A stretch of DNA of 54,115 nucleotides from Scytalidium lignicola (GCA_002812745.2 NCSJ02000294.1:1-54115); one strand, 5' to 3'; shown: positions 1-12,098, counted from the first letter of the stretch. Translations and numbers: made by a program. Notes: generated by a model not told the origin, from the letters alone.

Positions 1-40
1 CTTTTAGACCCTTGAGTTGCCCCGCCAATCTAAGCCGCTT
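1..40. repeat. Direct repeat, copy 1 (40 bp)
   Basis: Positions 1-40 are identical to 442-481 in the same orientation. The copy encodes, on the minus strand, the basic end of the partial gene at 1-211. N bases directly after it suggest uncertain assembly here. Confidence 0.85.
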
Positions 41-211
41 NCTGGNGTTTACGTTTTCATCTTCGGAGGAGCATTCGGCCAGGTCTCGCGTTAAGGACTC
101 TTGGGCCAGAGGAGAAGCGGAGAGGTAGGAGGAAGTGAAGGGTGATCTTGAAATGGTGTTGTGGTTATTTTCTTGTTCCTGTAATTTAATCGGCTTTGAA
201 GGCGTCGACAT
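1..211 (-). CDS. Hypothetical protein, N-terminal part (runs off the window start)
   Basis: An ATG at 209-211 opens a reading frame that stays open to the window edge, about 70 codons. The peptide starts MSTPSKPIKLQEQENN, is rich in Ser, Thr and Pro, then acidic (ECSSEDENVN) and then basic (KRLRLAGQLKGLK). I do not recognise a family. Two N bases (positions 41 and 46) fall in the frame just before the basic stretch. The last 40 bases are duplicated at 442-481, upstream of this start codon, so the edge may be an assembly artefact or a real local duplication. An open frame at 91-333 in another phase is less convincing because it lacks this compositional pattern. Confidence 0.5.
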   Translation of the reverse strand, partial: MSTPSKPIKLQEQENNHNTISRSPFTSSYLSASPLAQESLTRDLAECSSEDENVNXXKRLRLAGQLKGLK

Positions 212-441
212 GTTTTGTTCAATCTGATTCTCGAAGAGTGGGAGGGAGGAATTGGCGGGAACCAAATAGGAGAAATTGATCTTAGATCTATATCACACGA
301 TCCTCCTTCCAATTCATCACTAAATGCCAACAATTGAGCTCAATTGAAGAAGGTTTATGGGATTGAATGTGTTTAGATAGCATGCAGAGGTGGAGAAAAG
401 ATGAATAAAAGAGTTGAGATAGCATTGAAGATTCGGAAGTC

Positions 442-481
442 CTTTTAGACCCTTGAGTTGCCCCGCCAATCTAAGCCGCTT
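442..481. repeat. Direct repeat, copy 2 (40 bp)
   Basis: This is an exact second copy of 1-40. It sits upstream of the ATG of the minus-strand gene and still encodes RLRLAGQLKGLK in one minus frame, but without a visible start or splice context. Confidence 0.85.
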
Positions 482-1003
482 TTGGGGGCGTTCGCCACTT
501 TTTTTGAAGTTGACAATTTGATAAGCTCAAAAGGGACGAGCTAGTCTGTGATAAGAAGGAACAGCCGAGGTAACAAACCGTTGTCTTATGACTAAATTAT
601 TAAAAGAAATTTTATCTATCGGACTAGATTGACTATGATATATGAAATAATTGTTCATCTATGGAGGTATTGGTTTTGAAAATATAGAGATTCACGCTCT
701 TATCCTTCTTATTTTCCAAGCCTGACACCAATTTCATTTCATCTTATTCCAAAACGTATCTCACAACATATTAGCCTTCCCCCAAAACACCTTATATTTT
801 CTATGTCAAAATTTGATATACGCACAGTGGAATGATTAGTTGAATCGTAGTATATTCAATTATAGATGTAGTTGTTGATGTAGTTATAAAAATTCTTTCC
901 GACTAGCCGGCAATTACATAAGCACCACCAATTCGAACTCCACAATAACTAACATGTGCGATAACTACTAACCCATCATTTCAACTCCTGACATGATTCT
1001 CTG
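482..1003. other. Intergenic, AT-rich
   Basis: No coding frame, RNA gene or clear repeat is visible. It is the presumed promoter of the UreF gene that starts at 1004. Confidence 0.5.
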
Positions 1004-1948
1004 ATGACTGACAAGGTTGACCCAGAGCAATCACAGCTCATACAAGCCGAAATAACAGAGCTCGAGAGACGTCTCAAGGATGCTAAGGCTAGATTGATTA
1101 AGACTGGGAATGTTACAGTTGATGTTGACAATACGTCGAACCTGCTGAATGGCGGCGGTAAGATATGGAGTTATAATGAATAAATTTCACTGCTCACTGT
1201 CGTAGGGATTCTTGACACTCCTGCACATCACTTTCTCCTCCTACTGTCTGATTCTGCCCTTCCCTTAGGTTCCTTCGCTTTTAGCGGTGGCCTTGAATCT
1301 TATCTTGCGCACACGCGACCCAACCAGAGTTTCTTCGATTTCTTAGGTTTCTCCCTCTCGTCATATGCCTCCACTACTCTTCCATTTGTACTCGCCGCTT
1401 ATCGTAATCCGGTTAATATCGTAGATCTAGATGAAGCTCTAGACGCTACGATTATGTGTACAGTAGGCCGCCGTGCATCGATTGCGCAAGGGAGAGCTTT
1501 ACTTTCTGTATGGGATAGATCCTTCAGTTTTGCGTTACAACCAGACGCGGATACGGCAGCGGCTGAAGCTTTGAAGAAGTTCAGTGTCATTCTCCACTCT
1601 TCGTCGTCTGGCTCAGTGAATTCTGGGGAACAGCCAGGGGCATCTGCACATCTTGGTCCTCTTTTCGGGGCAATTGCCTATATCCTGGGACTAAGCTTAC
1701 GTCAAACTTCCTATGTATTTATACTGGGCCAAGTGAAAGCTTTGCTATCTGCAGCAGTTCGAGCAAGCATGTTTGGACCGTATCAGGCCCAGAAGATACT
1801 TGCAAGTGTGGACGTGCAGAACGGGATCCGACAGGCTATAGATTCGGCATGGCATACGAAGATTGAGAATGCAGGGCAAAGCGTTCCGATGATGGATCTG
1901 TGGATAGGGAGGCACGAAATGCTCTATTCGAGGATTTTTAACAGCTAG
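1004..1948 (+). CDS. Urease accessory protein UreF
   Basis: Two exons (1004-1157, 1206-1948) give 298 aa. The 48-bp intron has a GTAAGA donor, contains stops and is needed to join the frame. UreF is a cytosolic chaperone that, with UreD/UreH and UreG, delivers nickel to urease. The family signature is clear: a SDSALPLG segment at residues 66-73, followed by SFAFSGGLES and the helical UreF core (GLSLRQTSYVFILGQVKALLS). The first 50 residues form a charged helix (AEITELERRLKDAKARL) that looks coiled-coil and precedes the conserved domain. I chose ATG 1004 because the upstream ATG at 993 meets a stop after three codons. Length fits fungal UreF. No other urease gene lies in the window, as expected for fungi, where these genes are dispersed. 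Confidence 0.9.
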
Positions 1949-2522
1949 TTTGCGTGATAATGTATATACTAGACAATATTCATGACTACAGTATGCCTGT
2001 CTTATGACAAAAAGGGTGAATACGGTCTTGAAATTCTTATCTTCGCATTCATATCCTTGTTGACATAAAGATTTACAGCATTTGTCCCTTTAGCAAAATA
2101 TATGTCATCGGCTGCTTCATAATCAGCCAAGCTAAAGCTATATAATTCTTTTAAATAAAATTTATAAGAGGTCTCGTTGTATTAATATAAGTCTAAACAG
2201 TTAATAAATCATAATCTTATACAACTTTAATTTAAATCTTCACTTCAAGTACTTGCGATTGGCTAATCTTATTTAAAAGAGCTTCTGCTTTCACAATCTT
2301 ACTCTACGATCACATCATCTAGCTCGTGTCTGTAAATTAATGTTTAGGCCAATCTCTATATTCTTGTCTAATGGTGGCTACAAGTGTCTAAAGTCCAAAG
2401 GTAGAAGAGAGTGGAAGGATACAGCACGAGTAAGCTTAACTTTGCAATGGTAATTTTGAATAATAAATCGTTGTAAACAATACTGAAGGTAGTACTATGC
2501 CATATTTTGGTTTGCCTAGTCA
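1949..2522. other. Intergenic, AT-rich
   Basis: The genes on either side converge. It is strongly AT-rich, and nothing beyond likely 3' UTR sequence can be supported. Confidence 0.5.
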
Positions 2523-2975
2523 CTACTTCTGAACTACACCACTAGCATACAACTGAGGGATCGCTTGTCTCTCAGTCCATTCCGTGCATTTAATCATTGG
2601 CGGTCGAATTTCACCCGGTTCGTAGAAAGAGCTATCCGGTTTGATCTGCTCAGTCTTCATGGTTTTCACATTGAAATGCTTTTGCTTTGGTGGAGGTGGA
2701 AGAGCCTTCAAGATCTAGTCAATATTAAAGAGATAATCGACTGCTTTTGTTTTGCCAAGATATTCCTTTTCAAAGAATGTTTCGGAGTTTTCAGGTCGTC
2801 CACTATTCTCTGTCTCGTAATGCATTCCCGACGTGATGTCGCCCGTGACATTATGAATGACTCCGCCGCCATCGGCATGTGTTTCCACGAAGATAACATG
2901 GTGGTATCTTGGACTTGGCATGTCTGGATCTGGGATTGCTATAGTGTATTTGATTTTGTAAACGTTGTAAGACAT
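2523..2975 (-). pseudogene. DUF6540-type small protein with an in-frame stop
   Basis: Read from ATG 2975, the frame begins MSYNVYKIKYTIAIPD and shows the layout of small fungal DUF6540 proteins: HHVIFVETHADGGG, then HNVTGDITSGM, then RPENSETF, a Pro-Lys segment (PPPPKQ) and a C-terminal CTEWTERQAIPQL. The frame is colinear from 2975 to 2523 except for a TAG at 2715-2717 between LFNID and ILKALPPPP. No credible intron removes it: the only GT...AG around it is about 27 nt. A longer start at 3011 is possible but adds no family sequence. The function of the family is unknown. Call: inactivated or read-through gene; a sequencing error cannot be excluded. Confidence 0.65.
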
Positions 2976-3835
2976 TTTTCTCCCTCGGTAAGTTGATGAG
3001 TAGCCACGCAAGACGTAAGAGATATCACAAGAAGTATTGTCTTGCCCTCTGAAAACCAGCAGTTTTAGAGCATGCCCTTACGATATTCTGAGAGACTCTA
3101 AAGGTAAAATAATGAGAAAATATTGGCGACAGGTTCTGTGGTGCGGTTAGACTATGTGACTTTCGCATGGAGGGGTTGCATTTTTTACGCCTAAGACTCT
3201 ATTGATAGATTGTCGGTCTGCACCCTAGGTTCTTAGAAGCCTGGCTGACTCCCACGATTAGGGACACTTTAACAACCTCCAAAATTTGGAACTTTATTAT
3301 AACCTCGTCAAAGCAATTCAATTGCCTTACATCCTGCAATCCGTCAGAGACAAGATTTGAGTGATTTGAGTACAATTTCATCACTGGTCTCGATGCTTGC
3401 AGAAAGTTAACAAACCTCCGAAACATTACGGAGAGCCTGGGCGGGAGATGATAGCATGAGGATCTCACGGATTATTAAGCCTTCAATGCGACTCTAGTTC
3501 TTGTCATAACTTTATTCTCACAGCGCTATACGATAGATCTGTTTCAAGAGGCTTATGATTGAGAGCTTATTCATAAAACGATCAATACCTAAAGTCGCCT
3601 CAGAGCACTTATGGAATGCAGAGTCACTAGCCAAACTACCGTGTGTTAAGAATATCCATATGCTAAGATTTACGTTTGCTTTGGGATAATTATAATGATA
3701 GGCCTATTTAAAAAGTATCAATATACAGTAATGTTAATCATGGTTTTCCTACGATACGGTTGCGGAATCCTAACTACATAATATCAAGTTATTACAAGTT
3801 GAAAAGAACAAATACGTCTATTGGCTAATACTGTC
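2976..3835. other. Intergenic
   Basis: No recognisable gene. An open minus frame at 3199-3468 (89 codons) has no family resemblance or splice partners and is not called. Confidence 0.4.
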
Positions 3836-4836
3836 CTAGTGCTTCCTCTCAAATCTTGGGTCTCCTTTTAATTGAGGAATGAGTTTTGTCTGCCCCTCAT
3901 TTAGATCGTCGCTCAGCTTCGGTCCCATCCAATGTGGCTGGGCGGTCTGCAAGGTATCTTCGAACTCAATTGCCTCATTACCAGCAATAAAGAAGGCCTT
4001 GCCGTTGATTTCAGGTCTAACAACTGGAATCAGCAGGGCTCGTCCAACCCCTGCAGGTGTGTTCTTAGGTAGCTCTCCCCAAGCTTCAAGCCATTCAGGC
4101 TGCAACATAGGAGTCACTAAGATAGGTCAGCAAAGTTATATCGTAAACGCCAGATCGGAAATACGAACCAGTCAACCAAGGACAAATGCAATTTATAGTG
4201 GCATTGCCCTCGGTAATCGTATATCTCAAGCCCCGCATGAATCCCAAAACGGCTGACTTGGCTGCACAATAGTAGTAAATTGGAGGCGCGGGAAAGAATG
4301 CTCCAGCTGAAGCCGTCATGACGATCTGGCATTTTGTCTGAGGCCACTTCTTAAAATAGTGCAGTGCAACTTTCACGACATAGGTCTGGCCGATGAAATT
4401 TACATCGACAGATTTCAGATCCGGGGGAAGAAGCTTTCCTGTCTTCGGATCAAACTTTTCATCAAGGAAATCTTCGTGAGTATTTATCCCAGCATTGGAA
4501 AGGACGGCATGGATAGTACCAAATCTTTGGTGGGCCGCTTCGAATAAGGAGAGAACATTATCCCAGTTTGAGACATCAGTTTTGTGGAAGAGGACGTTAG
4601 ATCCTAGTTCTTGAGCTATCTTTTCACCAAGTTCTGAGCTCCAATCTCCAATGACTATATTGGCTCCGTGTTCTAATCTTCAAGGTTAATAATTATAAGA
4701 GAATATTCAGGACCGGAATCTTACGATGTATAATATCCACAGCAGCCCGCCCAATGCCTGTAGCCGCACCGGTGATTAGAATAGTTTTGTCTTTTAGAGC
4801 ATTAAGTTCCTCGTCCTTTAGTTGATAAGAAGTCAT
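3836..4836 (-). CDS. Short-chain dehydrogenase/reductase (classical SDR)
   Basis: Three exons (4836-4725, 4672-4169, 4116-3836) give 298 aa. Both introns are 52 bp and restore frame exactly; the second has a weak donor (GTTCGT). The Rossmann fold is complete: TGAATGIG at residues 22-29, Asp47 at the end of beta-2 (favours NAD over NADP), SNAG at 96-99, catalytic Ser159 and Tyr172-x3-Lys176. The insert after the NAG motif and the CPWLTVTPML segment resemble fungal 15-hydroxyprostaglandin-dehydrogenase-like SDRs, which oxidise secondary alcohols. There is no signal peptide, so it is probably cytosolic. The substrate is unknown. The gene stands alone between UreF/DUF6540 and the tRNA synthetase. 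Confidence 0.88.
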
Positions 4837-6256
4837 TGCGTAGAGAGCTCCCCTTTTATACAATGCTTATATGTCCAGGGAATGAGTAACTAGTGCTATC
4901 GATATCGTTATAAGGATTTCTTAGTACTTGGAACACAAAATGTTCACCGACCACGATAAGTATGATTATAAAACTTTTCGAGTCTCCCAAATCTGTTGTT
5001 ATGATCTGCAAAGAAATATTCGTTGACATTAAACTCAGCATACTGTAGCTACCCCGCGCTACGGTGAAGCCCCATGTGGGGTGGCACGGTGGGTATCCAA
5101 AACATTCTCGTCAGGGGAACGTTCAACTTCGGCCACGATAAATCAAGCTAAAATATTATAAAGGAAAATGAAAAGCAGATTGGATTCTATTAGAATAGAT
5201 GCATTGTAATTAACGGCGATCCGGTGAGTAGAGAAATAACATAGATTAAAGATGCATACTTAACTATGATTACTTCTGTTAGTACGACGTGGCACATTGT
5301 ACCTAATATAGTGCACACGACAGCTATACGTCTTTGGGCGCGTTAATGATGCTTTTGTTCAATATATTCGCGATCCAATTTAAGATTGTTGAATTAAAGC
5401 GGAGAAACACTCTTGATGTTCTGTGAAGGTAGTTCTGCAGACATTCAAACGAGATATATAAAAATCTACTTTGGTGTCGATATAATGAGCCTAGATTCAT
5501 AGACTACGTCTTCACTTACTAAAAGGGAGAGGAGATTGTCAAAGTATTTCCATTCTCCGGAGTCTTTTATTGCCAAAGGTACACTTGTTTCCACGACAGA
5601 GTTCCAAACGTCTTTGACAATAGGATGAGCTATAGGAACACTAACAGTATCTTCGTTTTAAGCTTGGTAAAGGTTATCTCTCGTGGTGGTAAGCTTTGGT
5701 ACCACATAAAAGGAAGCGGAAGCACGGAAGGAACCCCGAGCTAGACACTAGCCAATATACTATTTGAGCCGTCTGTTACCCTTTTCAGGCTTTGATTCCT
5801 CAGTACGACCGACAGAGTATACTGTATGTGATACGGAGTACGGTATCAGCACTTCTGCCAGAAAAGGAAGGAGCAGCGTAATCTTTTTCTCGACGAAGCT
5901 GTTCGTATTTCGCGGTTGCGGATAAAGGCACGCTCCTAGCGCCCGAAAACGGAGAAACAAAGGGCCGAAGATTTTACTCTCTTCGAAGTCATTGCAGCTA
6001 CCATTGTGAGTCAGGCTAGGGCCAAACCACAAAGATCGGGTCAGTACAATCTCTTTCTCAGGTTGGACAGCACTAAACCGAAGTCTATTTCAGTTAAATA
6101 GAGTCCATCTCGTCTTGTTGCTCCCTCCACCTCTCTTTGCCTTAGTCCTTTTCCCGACCCCACTAACATCGTGTTCTTCTAGAAAGGACCACCGATATCT
6201 TAACTTTCGCCCACACGTTTCCGAAAAATCTACAACACCACGAAGTTTATACGTCA
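4837..6256. other. Intergenic, divergent promoter region
   Basis: 1.4 kb between two divergently read genes. It has AT-rich and mixed-composition patches; short words such as GGAGTACGG recur, but no frame, RNA gene or defined repeat is visible. The last 200 bp before 6257 should hold the tRNA-synthetase promoter. Confidence 0.45.
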
Positions 6257-8027
6257 ATGGAGGAGAATATACAGCAACCCGCTGGTAGTGCGGCAAAGGA
6301 GCAAAATATCAATCCCTGGAGCGTCTCAGGCGAGGTCGCTGAGGATGGCAGCGTAAAGCCCATCGACTACAACAAACTTGTCGACCAGTTCGGCACTAAG
6401 CTTATTGATGAAGCACTACTGGAAAGATTTGAACGTGTTACCGGCCATAAACCTCACCGATTCCTTCGACGACAGATCGTCTTTTCACATCGTGATCTGG
6501 AAGTCATTTTAGATAGGTATAAACTATACTTTCATGAGAAGTGTCAAGCTGACACTGAGAAGGTTCGAGAAGCAGCAGCCATTTTTCCTTTATAGTGGTC
6601 GTGGACCAAGCAGTGATATTCTCCATATTGGGCACATAATTCCGTTTGAACTAACTAAGTGGTTGTCGGATGTGTTCCAAGTGCCGGTTATCATAATGTT
6701 AACGGACGGTATAGTTAAACACTACCATATTAAAATAATCAGGCTTACTTACATTGTAACTACCAGATGAAAAGTACCTTATCAGTCAACCAGATCGCAC
6801 TATAGATGAATATGAGGCTTACGCGCGAGAGAACGCCAAAGATATTATCGCCGTTGGACTTGATCCTGAACGCACCTTCATTTTTTCTGATTTTGAGTAC
6901 ATGGGCGGCCAATTCTACAGAAATATCACAAGAATAGCCAAGGTTAGTCTCGTCATTCAATTTAAAATTTTATTAACGAATTTTTAGAGAGTCAATAGAG
7001 GAACTGCAGATGCTTTCTTTGGTTTCGATTCTAGCACGAACATCGGAAAGGTAACAATAGCTCACACTCCATTTCTATTAAGCTAATAGTTTTTCAGGTT
7101 CACTTTGCTGCCATCCAAGCTGCCTCTTCATTCGCAGGGTCATTCCCTTTCATGTTCGGTCCTGATTCAAACGAAATTCCATGTCTTATACCATGCGCAA
7201 TCGATCAAGATCCATATTTCCGTTTAACAAGAGATGTTGCCAGTCAATTGAAATATGCAAAACCGTCGCTAATTCACGCGCGGTTTTTAGATGCTCTTCA
7301 AGGTCCTGGATCCAAGATGTCTGCATCCATTGAGTCAAGCTCTATACTAGTACGGGATAACCCGAAGACAATTTTGAACAAGATCAACAAATATGCTTTC
7401 AGTGGAGGTAGAGAGACTCTCGAAGAACATAGAGAAAAGGGCGGGAATCCAGACATCGATGTTCCGTATCAATACTTGAAATTCTTTTTAGAGGTGAGTT
7501 AAAGATACACGTCCATTGCTTTACTAATGTGTTATAGAGCGATGAAGAGCTTGAGCAGATTCGGCAAGATTATAAGTCTGGAAAACTTTTAACCGGAGAG
7601 ATCAAGAAAAAGTCCTTTCACCCTGTCTAGCTTCTAAATTTAGTACTAATTCTAACTATATCCCAGGTGTGCTGAAGAGTTGGCTAAATTTTGTACCTTG
7701 TTTCAGGAGCAGCGAGCAAAGGTAACAGATCAAATACTTGACCATTTTATGACTCCACGACCATTACTCTGTCGAGGAGTTCTATCAAACACTCTGCTTC
7801 CTTCTATGCAAAGCAAGTCCGAACTCTCGAAAGGATCCGTCAAAGATCCCAACTCCAAATCACAGGCAAAGAAGATGAAGAAACTCGAGGCCATCAATGC
7901 AAAAAAGCAACTTAAGGCTTCAGGAAAGGAGGCTGATTCCATGGCTACGGCTACGGTTGTAACTCTAAGTACAAAAGAGGATAAGGCAGCGAGTGGCGAC
8001 ACAATTACTTCAGGAAGGAGCCCATAA
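6257..8027 (+). CDS. WRS1: Tryptophanyl-tRNA synthetase, cytosolic
   Basis: Seven exons (6257-6516, 6563-6708, 6767-6942, 6988-7050, 7098-7493, 7538-7611, 7667-8027) give 491 aa. All six introns are 44-58 bp with GT...AG ends, and every junction keeps frame. The enzyme charges tRNA-Trp with tryptophan using ATP. Class I signatures: the HIGH variant HIGH at residues 108-111 inside [11 protein letters not shown], and KMSAS at 288-292. [22 protein letters not shown] and [24 protein letters not shown] are hallmarks of the eukaryotic/archaeal type. The C-terminus carries a long Lys- and Ser-rich low-complexity tail (about 90 residues after the catalytic core), seen in several fungal orthologues and probably RNA-contacting or disordered. 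No mitochondrial presequence is visible. Confidence 0.95.
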
Positions 8028-8509
8028 ATCAGAGATAACAATTTTTGTTAGCATCAAGTGACTACCAAGGTTGTCAGCATTATTGAATCAATAGATAGAT
8101 GGGTAGTTTCCTGTTATATCCTATATATCCACCCACAGCTGTCTCTTTCGTCATCATCACTTCAACTCTATTATTCATCAAGAGCTACGCAACTGCATAC
8201 CCGCTGGAGCACACAACATAGCCTGGTAGAAGTGACTATATATATAGCAATATTTGCTCAGCGTAAAGTGTAGATACATTGTTCATTCAATCTAAGTGTA
8301 AATTGATTTATCAGGATTAGTGCAAATAACCTCCTCTGTACTAGTCTGATTTTATGAGTTAAACAGTAGTAGAGTACACTTTTACTCACTCTGCCACAAC
8401 TTCTCTTTAAGTTTCGCACAATACAGTTTGCTGGAGTATTTATTCTTGAGTTTCTAAACAGGCTCATCATGAAATCTGGCTGGGTGGTTCTAAAAAAGTA
8501 AACTTGGAT
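8028..8509. other. Intergenic
   Basis: 3' flank of the synthetase gene. AT-rich; no supported feature. Confidence 0.4.
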
Positions 8510-9090
8510 TCTTCCTCTTGCCGGAATGAAGTCTGCCAACCAAAGTCTCTCGTCTCATCTAGCAACTACGTGCAGTTCTTGATAATCTCAATCATTCCAG
8601 CAACCGCATGCGCTGAATCTTCTATGAATTGCTTCTGCAGCTGCAATGTAATGCTGGTAATGGTATCATTTATATCCATATGTATCCTAATAAGGTCCTC
8701 TCTCATGGTGGTGCCGACCACGTTTAGAAGTTTGCTAGGGAGCATTGAGTGGCTTGCAACTAAGCAGCCTAGAAATAATATAGGACAGAGTCATCGTAGG
8801 CCGTGGATGTTCTCCATATGGGACTGCAAGGTTCTAGTCGTTGAAAAGTTTTTGGAACATCTTAGACATGACTGCCTCCATTTGCCTTGGTGTATCATCT
8901 TTCACGTGCCTGTAATCCTCTATTGCTTGTCCATGCCTCCGTAAGTGTTGTGTTGTGTAGAACTCCCTGCCGCTTCTTCCACATGCACATCATATGCCTT
9001 GGTATACCCCTTTGCCGTGTTCCGATAATCTTCTGTAATCTCAAATGTTTGGGAGCAGATCTTACATCGAATTTCCTTCCTGGGGGCCAT
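8510..9090 (-). pseudogene. Degenerate C2H2 zinc-finger gene (candidate)
   Basis: From ATG 9090 the minus strand reads MAPRKEIRCKICSQTF and stays open for about 58 codons. In a second frame it then gives EFYTTQHLRRHGQAIED. Back in the first frame, at 8803-8869, it gives a textbook C2H2 finger (CLRC, 12 residues, HMENIH: C-x2-C-x12-H-x4-H). Downstream, near 8560-8720, the first frame gives a charged amphipathic stretch (MREDLIRIHMDINDTI). At least three stops and two frame changes separate these blocks, and I found no set of introns that joins them cleanly. It is most likely the remains of a DNA- or RNA-binding finger protein; an intron-rich intact gene is the alternative. Confidence 0.35.
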
Positions 9091-9506
9091 TTTTTCTAGA
9101 CTATATCGATAATTAAATATGGATTACCATAAAGACTTGTCTACACGAACCAAATTGTATAAATTCACATTAAGCCCTCACTTTGATTTAAGGTCTATCT
9201 TCGACATATACGTGTTAGAATAGGTATAGGGTAACTAGGCTTTATACAGTAAATGAATTAAAATATATTCGTCCTGTTATTCACGTGAGACGGGTTATGT
9301 TGGGGAAATATGACTGCTTATTTTTATACTTTATATTTTCAACTTCGCTGGTATATATGGCTTTAGTCTCTCTATAGCTAAGCCTTTTCTAGTTGAAGCT
9401 GCCTAAGATGCTTTTTGCTTGTCAAGCTCGAAGTGGTATAGGGTCTAGAACAAGTAACTTTCCAATTAAATTCAAATCCATCAATATTTTAAGTTTGATA
9501 TTATTA
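9091..9506. other. Intergenic, AT-rich
   Basis: 3' flank of the P450 gene. Nothing further visible. Confidence 0.45.
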
Positions 9507-11283
9507 TCATGCTTCTTTTCTCCTCTTCGCTTTAACCATCAATGGTTTTTCTAAATCACTTATGCCTACACTGATCAACCCCGGAAGCTTCCCTCGGAAT
9601 TCACCAGCCTTTACTTGAGCTATCTCGTCTTGATCGGCCAATTCAAACGAAAATTCACGGAGTAATGTACTCATCAACTTGTAAATATTCGTCTGGGCTA
9701 CGGTCTTCCCTATGCACTGGCGACTTCCCAAACCGAATTGCATCAAGTACCTGGACCGCTCGTTTATCTCGGGCTTATCCCAACGAGCTGGATCGAACAC
9801 ATTATGGTCGGGTCCCCATATTTCCGCGTTATGATGGAAGGCGTGATTGCAAACAGCGACGGATGTCTAAATTAAATGTCAGTAATGTTGTAGTAAAAAC
9901 CCCTGCTTTATTCCAAAGTTCATGAAATGAGTCAAAGCACTTACTCCTTGCTTCAAATGGCGCCCTGCTATCTTCACACCCTCCCGTGCCATAACTCGTC
10001 GTGCAAGGGGCATGGTGAATACAGGGGTGATGCGGAAGTTCTCTTTGATGCACTGACGAAGATAAGGTAGAGACGTCTCGGCCGTAGTTACAGAGTATGC
10101 TGGTTGATCAGGTCCAAGAGGTGGAAGATTAGCGTCTATTTCTGCCACGCATTTATCCAGGATCTCAGGTGTGTGTAAGAGATGATAGAACAGTAAAGTC
10201 GTGGTGGCACTTGTTGTATGGGTTCCAGCAATACTAGGTTTCTGTTAGCACGCTTTCAAAATAGTCAAGCAACATTTGTTACTCACATGAATCCAAATGC
10301 CTCCGTCTCTAGGTCAAGTTGAGTTAGGCGCTCTCCTGTATCTGGATGTTTTGCGAGAATCAAGTTGGTCAGAATATCTTTCCGCTCTGCCGCTTTCCCT
10401 TGTTCCCCTCCGGCGTCATTTATTGCTGCGATCCGGTTTTTGACGCATCGGGAGGCCAAGGCAGCACAAGCTTTCCGGCCTTTGATTAAATGTTGAAGTC
10501 CTGAGTGAGGGACATAGGGCATATATTTCTTTATGGTCGGCAGCATGAGCGGCCATGCACCAGTGATTGCTGCGAGCAAGCTGTGATCCACAACTGGAGG
10601 TACACGAGATTCGTCGTCGGTAACCTGAATTGAGAAGGACTGGCTAAAAGCCAGTTCTCCCAAGACATCAATTGTGTAGTAGTGCAAAAGCTTTTTTAGA
10701 TTGAACACTTCGTCGCGTTCGACAAAGCCGTTTATCTTGTCCTTTAGGATCTGAATGTTTTGGTCTAAGTACTGCTCCATACCCTTGACGTAGGAAATGG
10801 AGAAGCTGTGGGACATATGCCGTCTTCGGACTGAGTGTATCTTTTTCTTCGTTAGCACTACGCACCCCTGAGTGCCTGCAGCACTAATAGACTTACATTG
10901 TCATCCCTCATTCCAAAGACATTGGGATGTGCGGCACCATACGCATCATAAAACTCCGTTTTTGGCATCATTCTGCCGCCTTTCTGGTATATTATCGGAA
11001 TGGCTTCTTCGGCCGTGATGCTGAGTTTATCTGGTCCATAACGAACGAAAGGCCCATACTTCTCATGGAGCTCGGTCAAATGGTATGGTTGTTTTAGAGT
11101 CCAGAATTGGTAAACTTGCCAAAGATCGGTGATGGATGCTAGAAAAGGTCCGGGGTAACGTGCGAGAGGATGGAAATAGCGTTGGTATACAATGTAGCCG
11201 AGTGATACAACAGTGGCCGCAATGGCGGACACCGCCGCCATCTGGCTAAACTCTAGAGAGGAGAGCAGGGTGCGCAAACTCAT
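9507..11283 (-). CDS. Cytochrome P450 monooxygenase (class II, ER-anchored)
   Basis: Four exons (11283-10897, 10840-10287, 10233-9945, 9866-9507) give 529 aa. The introns (56, 53, 78 bp) keep frame. An N-terminal hydrophobic anchor (about residues 14-34) is followed by the hinge HPLARYPGPF. The core motifs are intact: I-helix AGTHTT at 316-321, ExxR at Glu378-Arg381, and the haem loop FGLGSRQCIG with the cysteine ligand at 461. The overall pattern resembles fungal P450s of the pisatin-demethylase/benzoate-hydroxylase type of microsomal clans. It oxidises an unknown lipophilic substrate and needs cytochrome P450 reductase. It has no biosynthetic partner in the immediate flanks, so a detoxification or orphan role is as likely as secondary metabolism. 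Confidence 0.93.
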
Positions 11284-12098
11284 TTTTCAATGTCTATAAT
11301 GAGGAAGGAAGTAGAGAAGGGGCAGCAAATAATAGCTATTCCATAAGAGTGGGAGGTTTTCTCAACATGAAACTTCCTGAAAGTACACTTCCACGAACCA
11401 TTTAAATCGTCGGAGGACATCCGGAAGAAGATTAACAGCCATTGAGATGAGGGCTTCCCGATGACCTTCCGGACAGATGTCACCATGTGGACTTGTTGGG
11501 GGATGGAGGCAAGAGGCATTTTGTTCCACCCGCGTGCCCCGCAAACAGACGCCCCGGACTCTGCTCGAGGCAATAACGTCAAAATCCCCGTCAAGAGGCC
11601 CCTCCTTCTTCCTGTTCTTCTGCGATAAGGCACTGATTTGAGGGAATCGGCCTGCAGATGTCTGATTCGTAGTGTATCTCCGCATTAAACCCGCTCTCCG
11701 CCAGAAGCTCACTGTGCTGTGGGAGCTTCTGACCAATAGAAATCAGCGGTTCGGGTAGCATCATTCCGATTGCACACCAACACGTTGGAGGCACAGAGGT
11801 CTTTTGTACGTACATATTATGCTGGGTTTTATATTGCAAGGTGGGGTAAGGCATTGGGGGTTGTGCTACAAAAGGTAATTAAGGAAAGGTTCCAGTGAGG
11901 TCGTGAGGGAAAAGATAATGTGCAAACTGGATTGTGGGGCAGTTACATATCCTAAATCAGCCATGTTTTCCGCCATAATCGGCTTCGATCATGATGATAA
12001 TTCATGCAATGTGTTGGATAGAGTCAATCATTGGATGAACCGTGATTTTCTCATGTCGTGCTTAACCGTCCGAATTACCCCTATGGAATGTTATGTGG

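Noticed and set aside
2715..2741. A 27-nt GT...AG segment that would remove the TAG in the DUF6540 gene
   Set aside because: Shorter than any credible fungal intron and it would delete conserved residues.
3199..3468. Minus frame of 89 codons
   Set aside because: No family resemblance, no splice partners and mixed composition; likely chance.
11280..11854. Three overlapping minus frames just upstream of the P450
   Set aside because: They overlap each other in different phases, end at the P450 start and show no domain; the P450 is complete without them.
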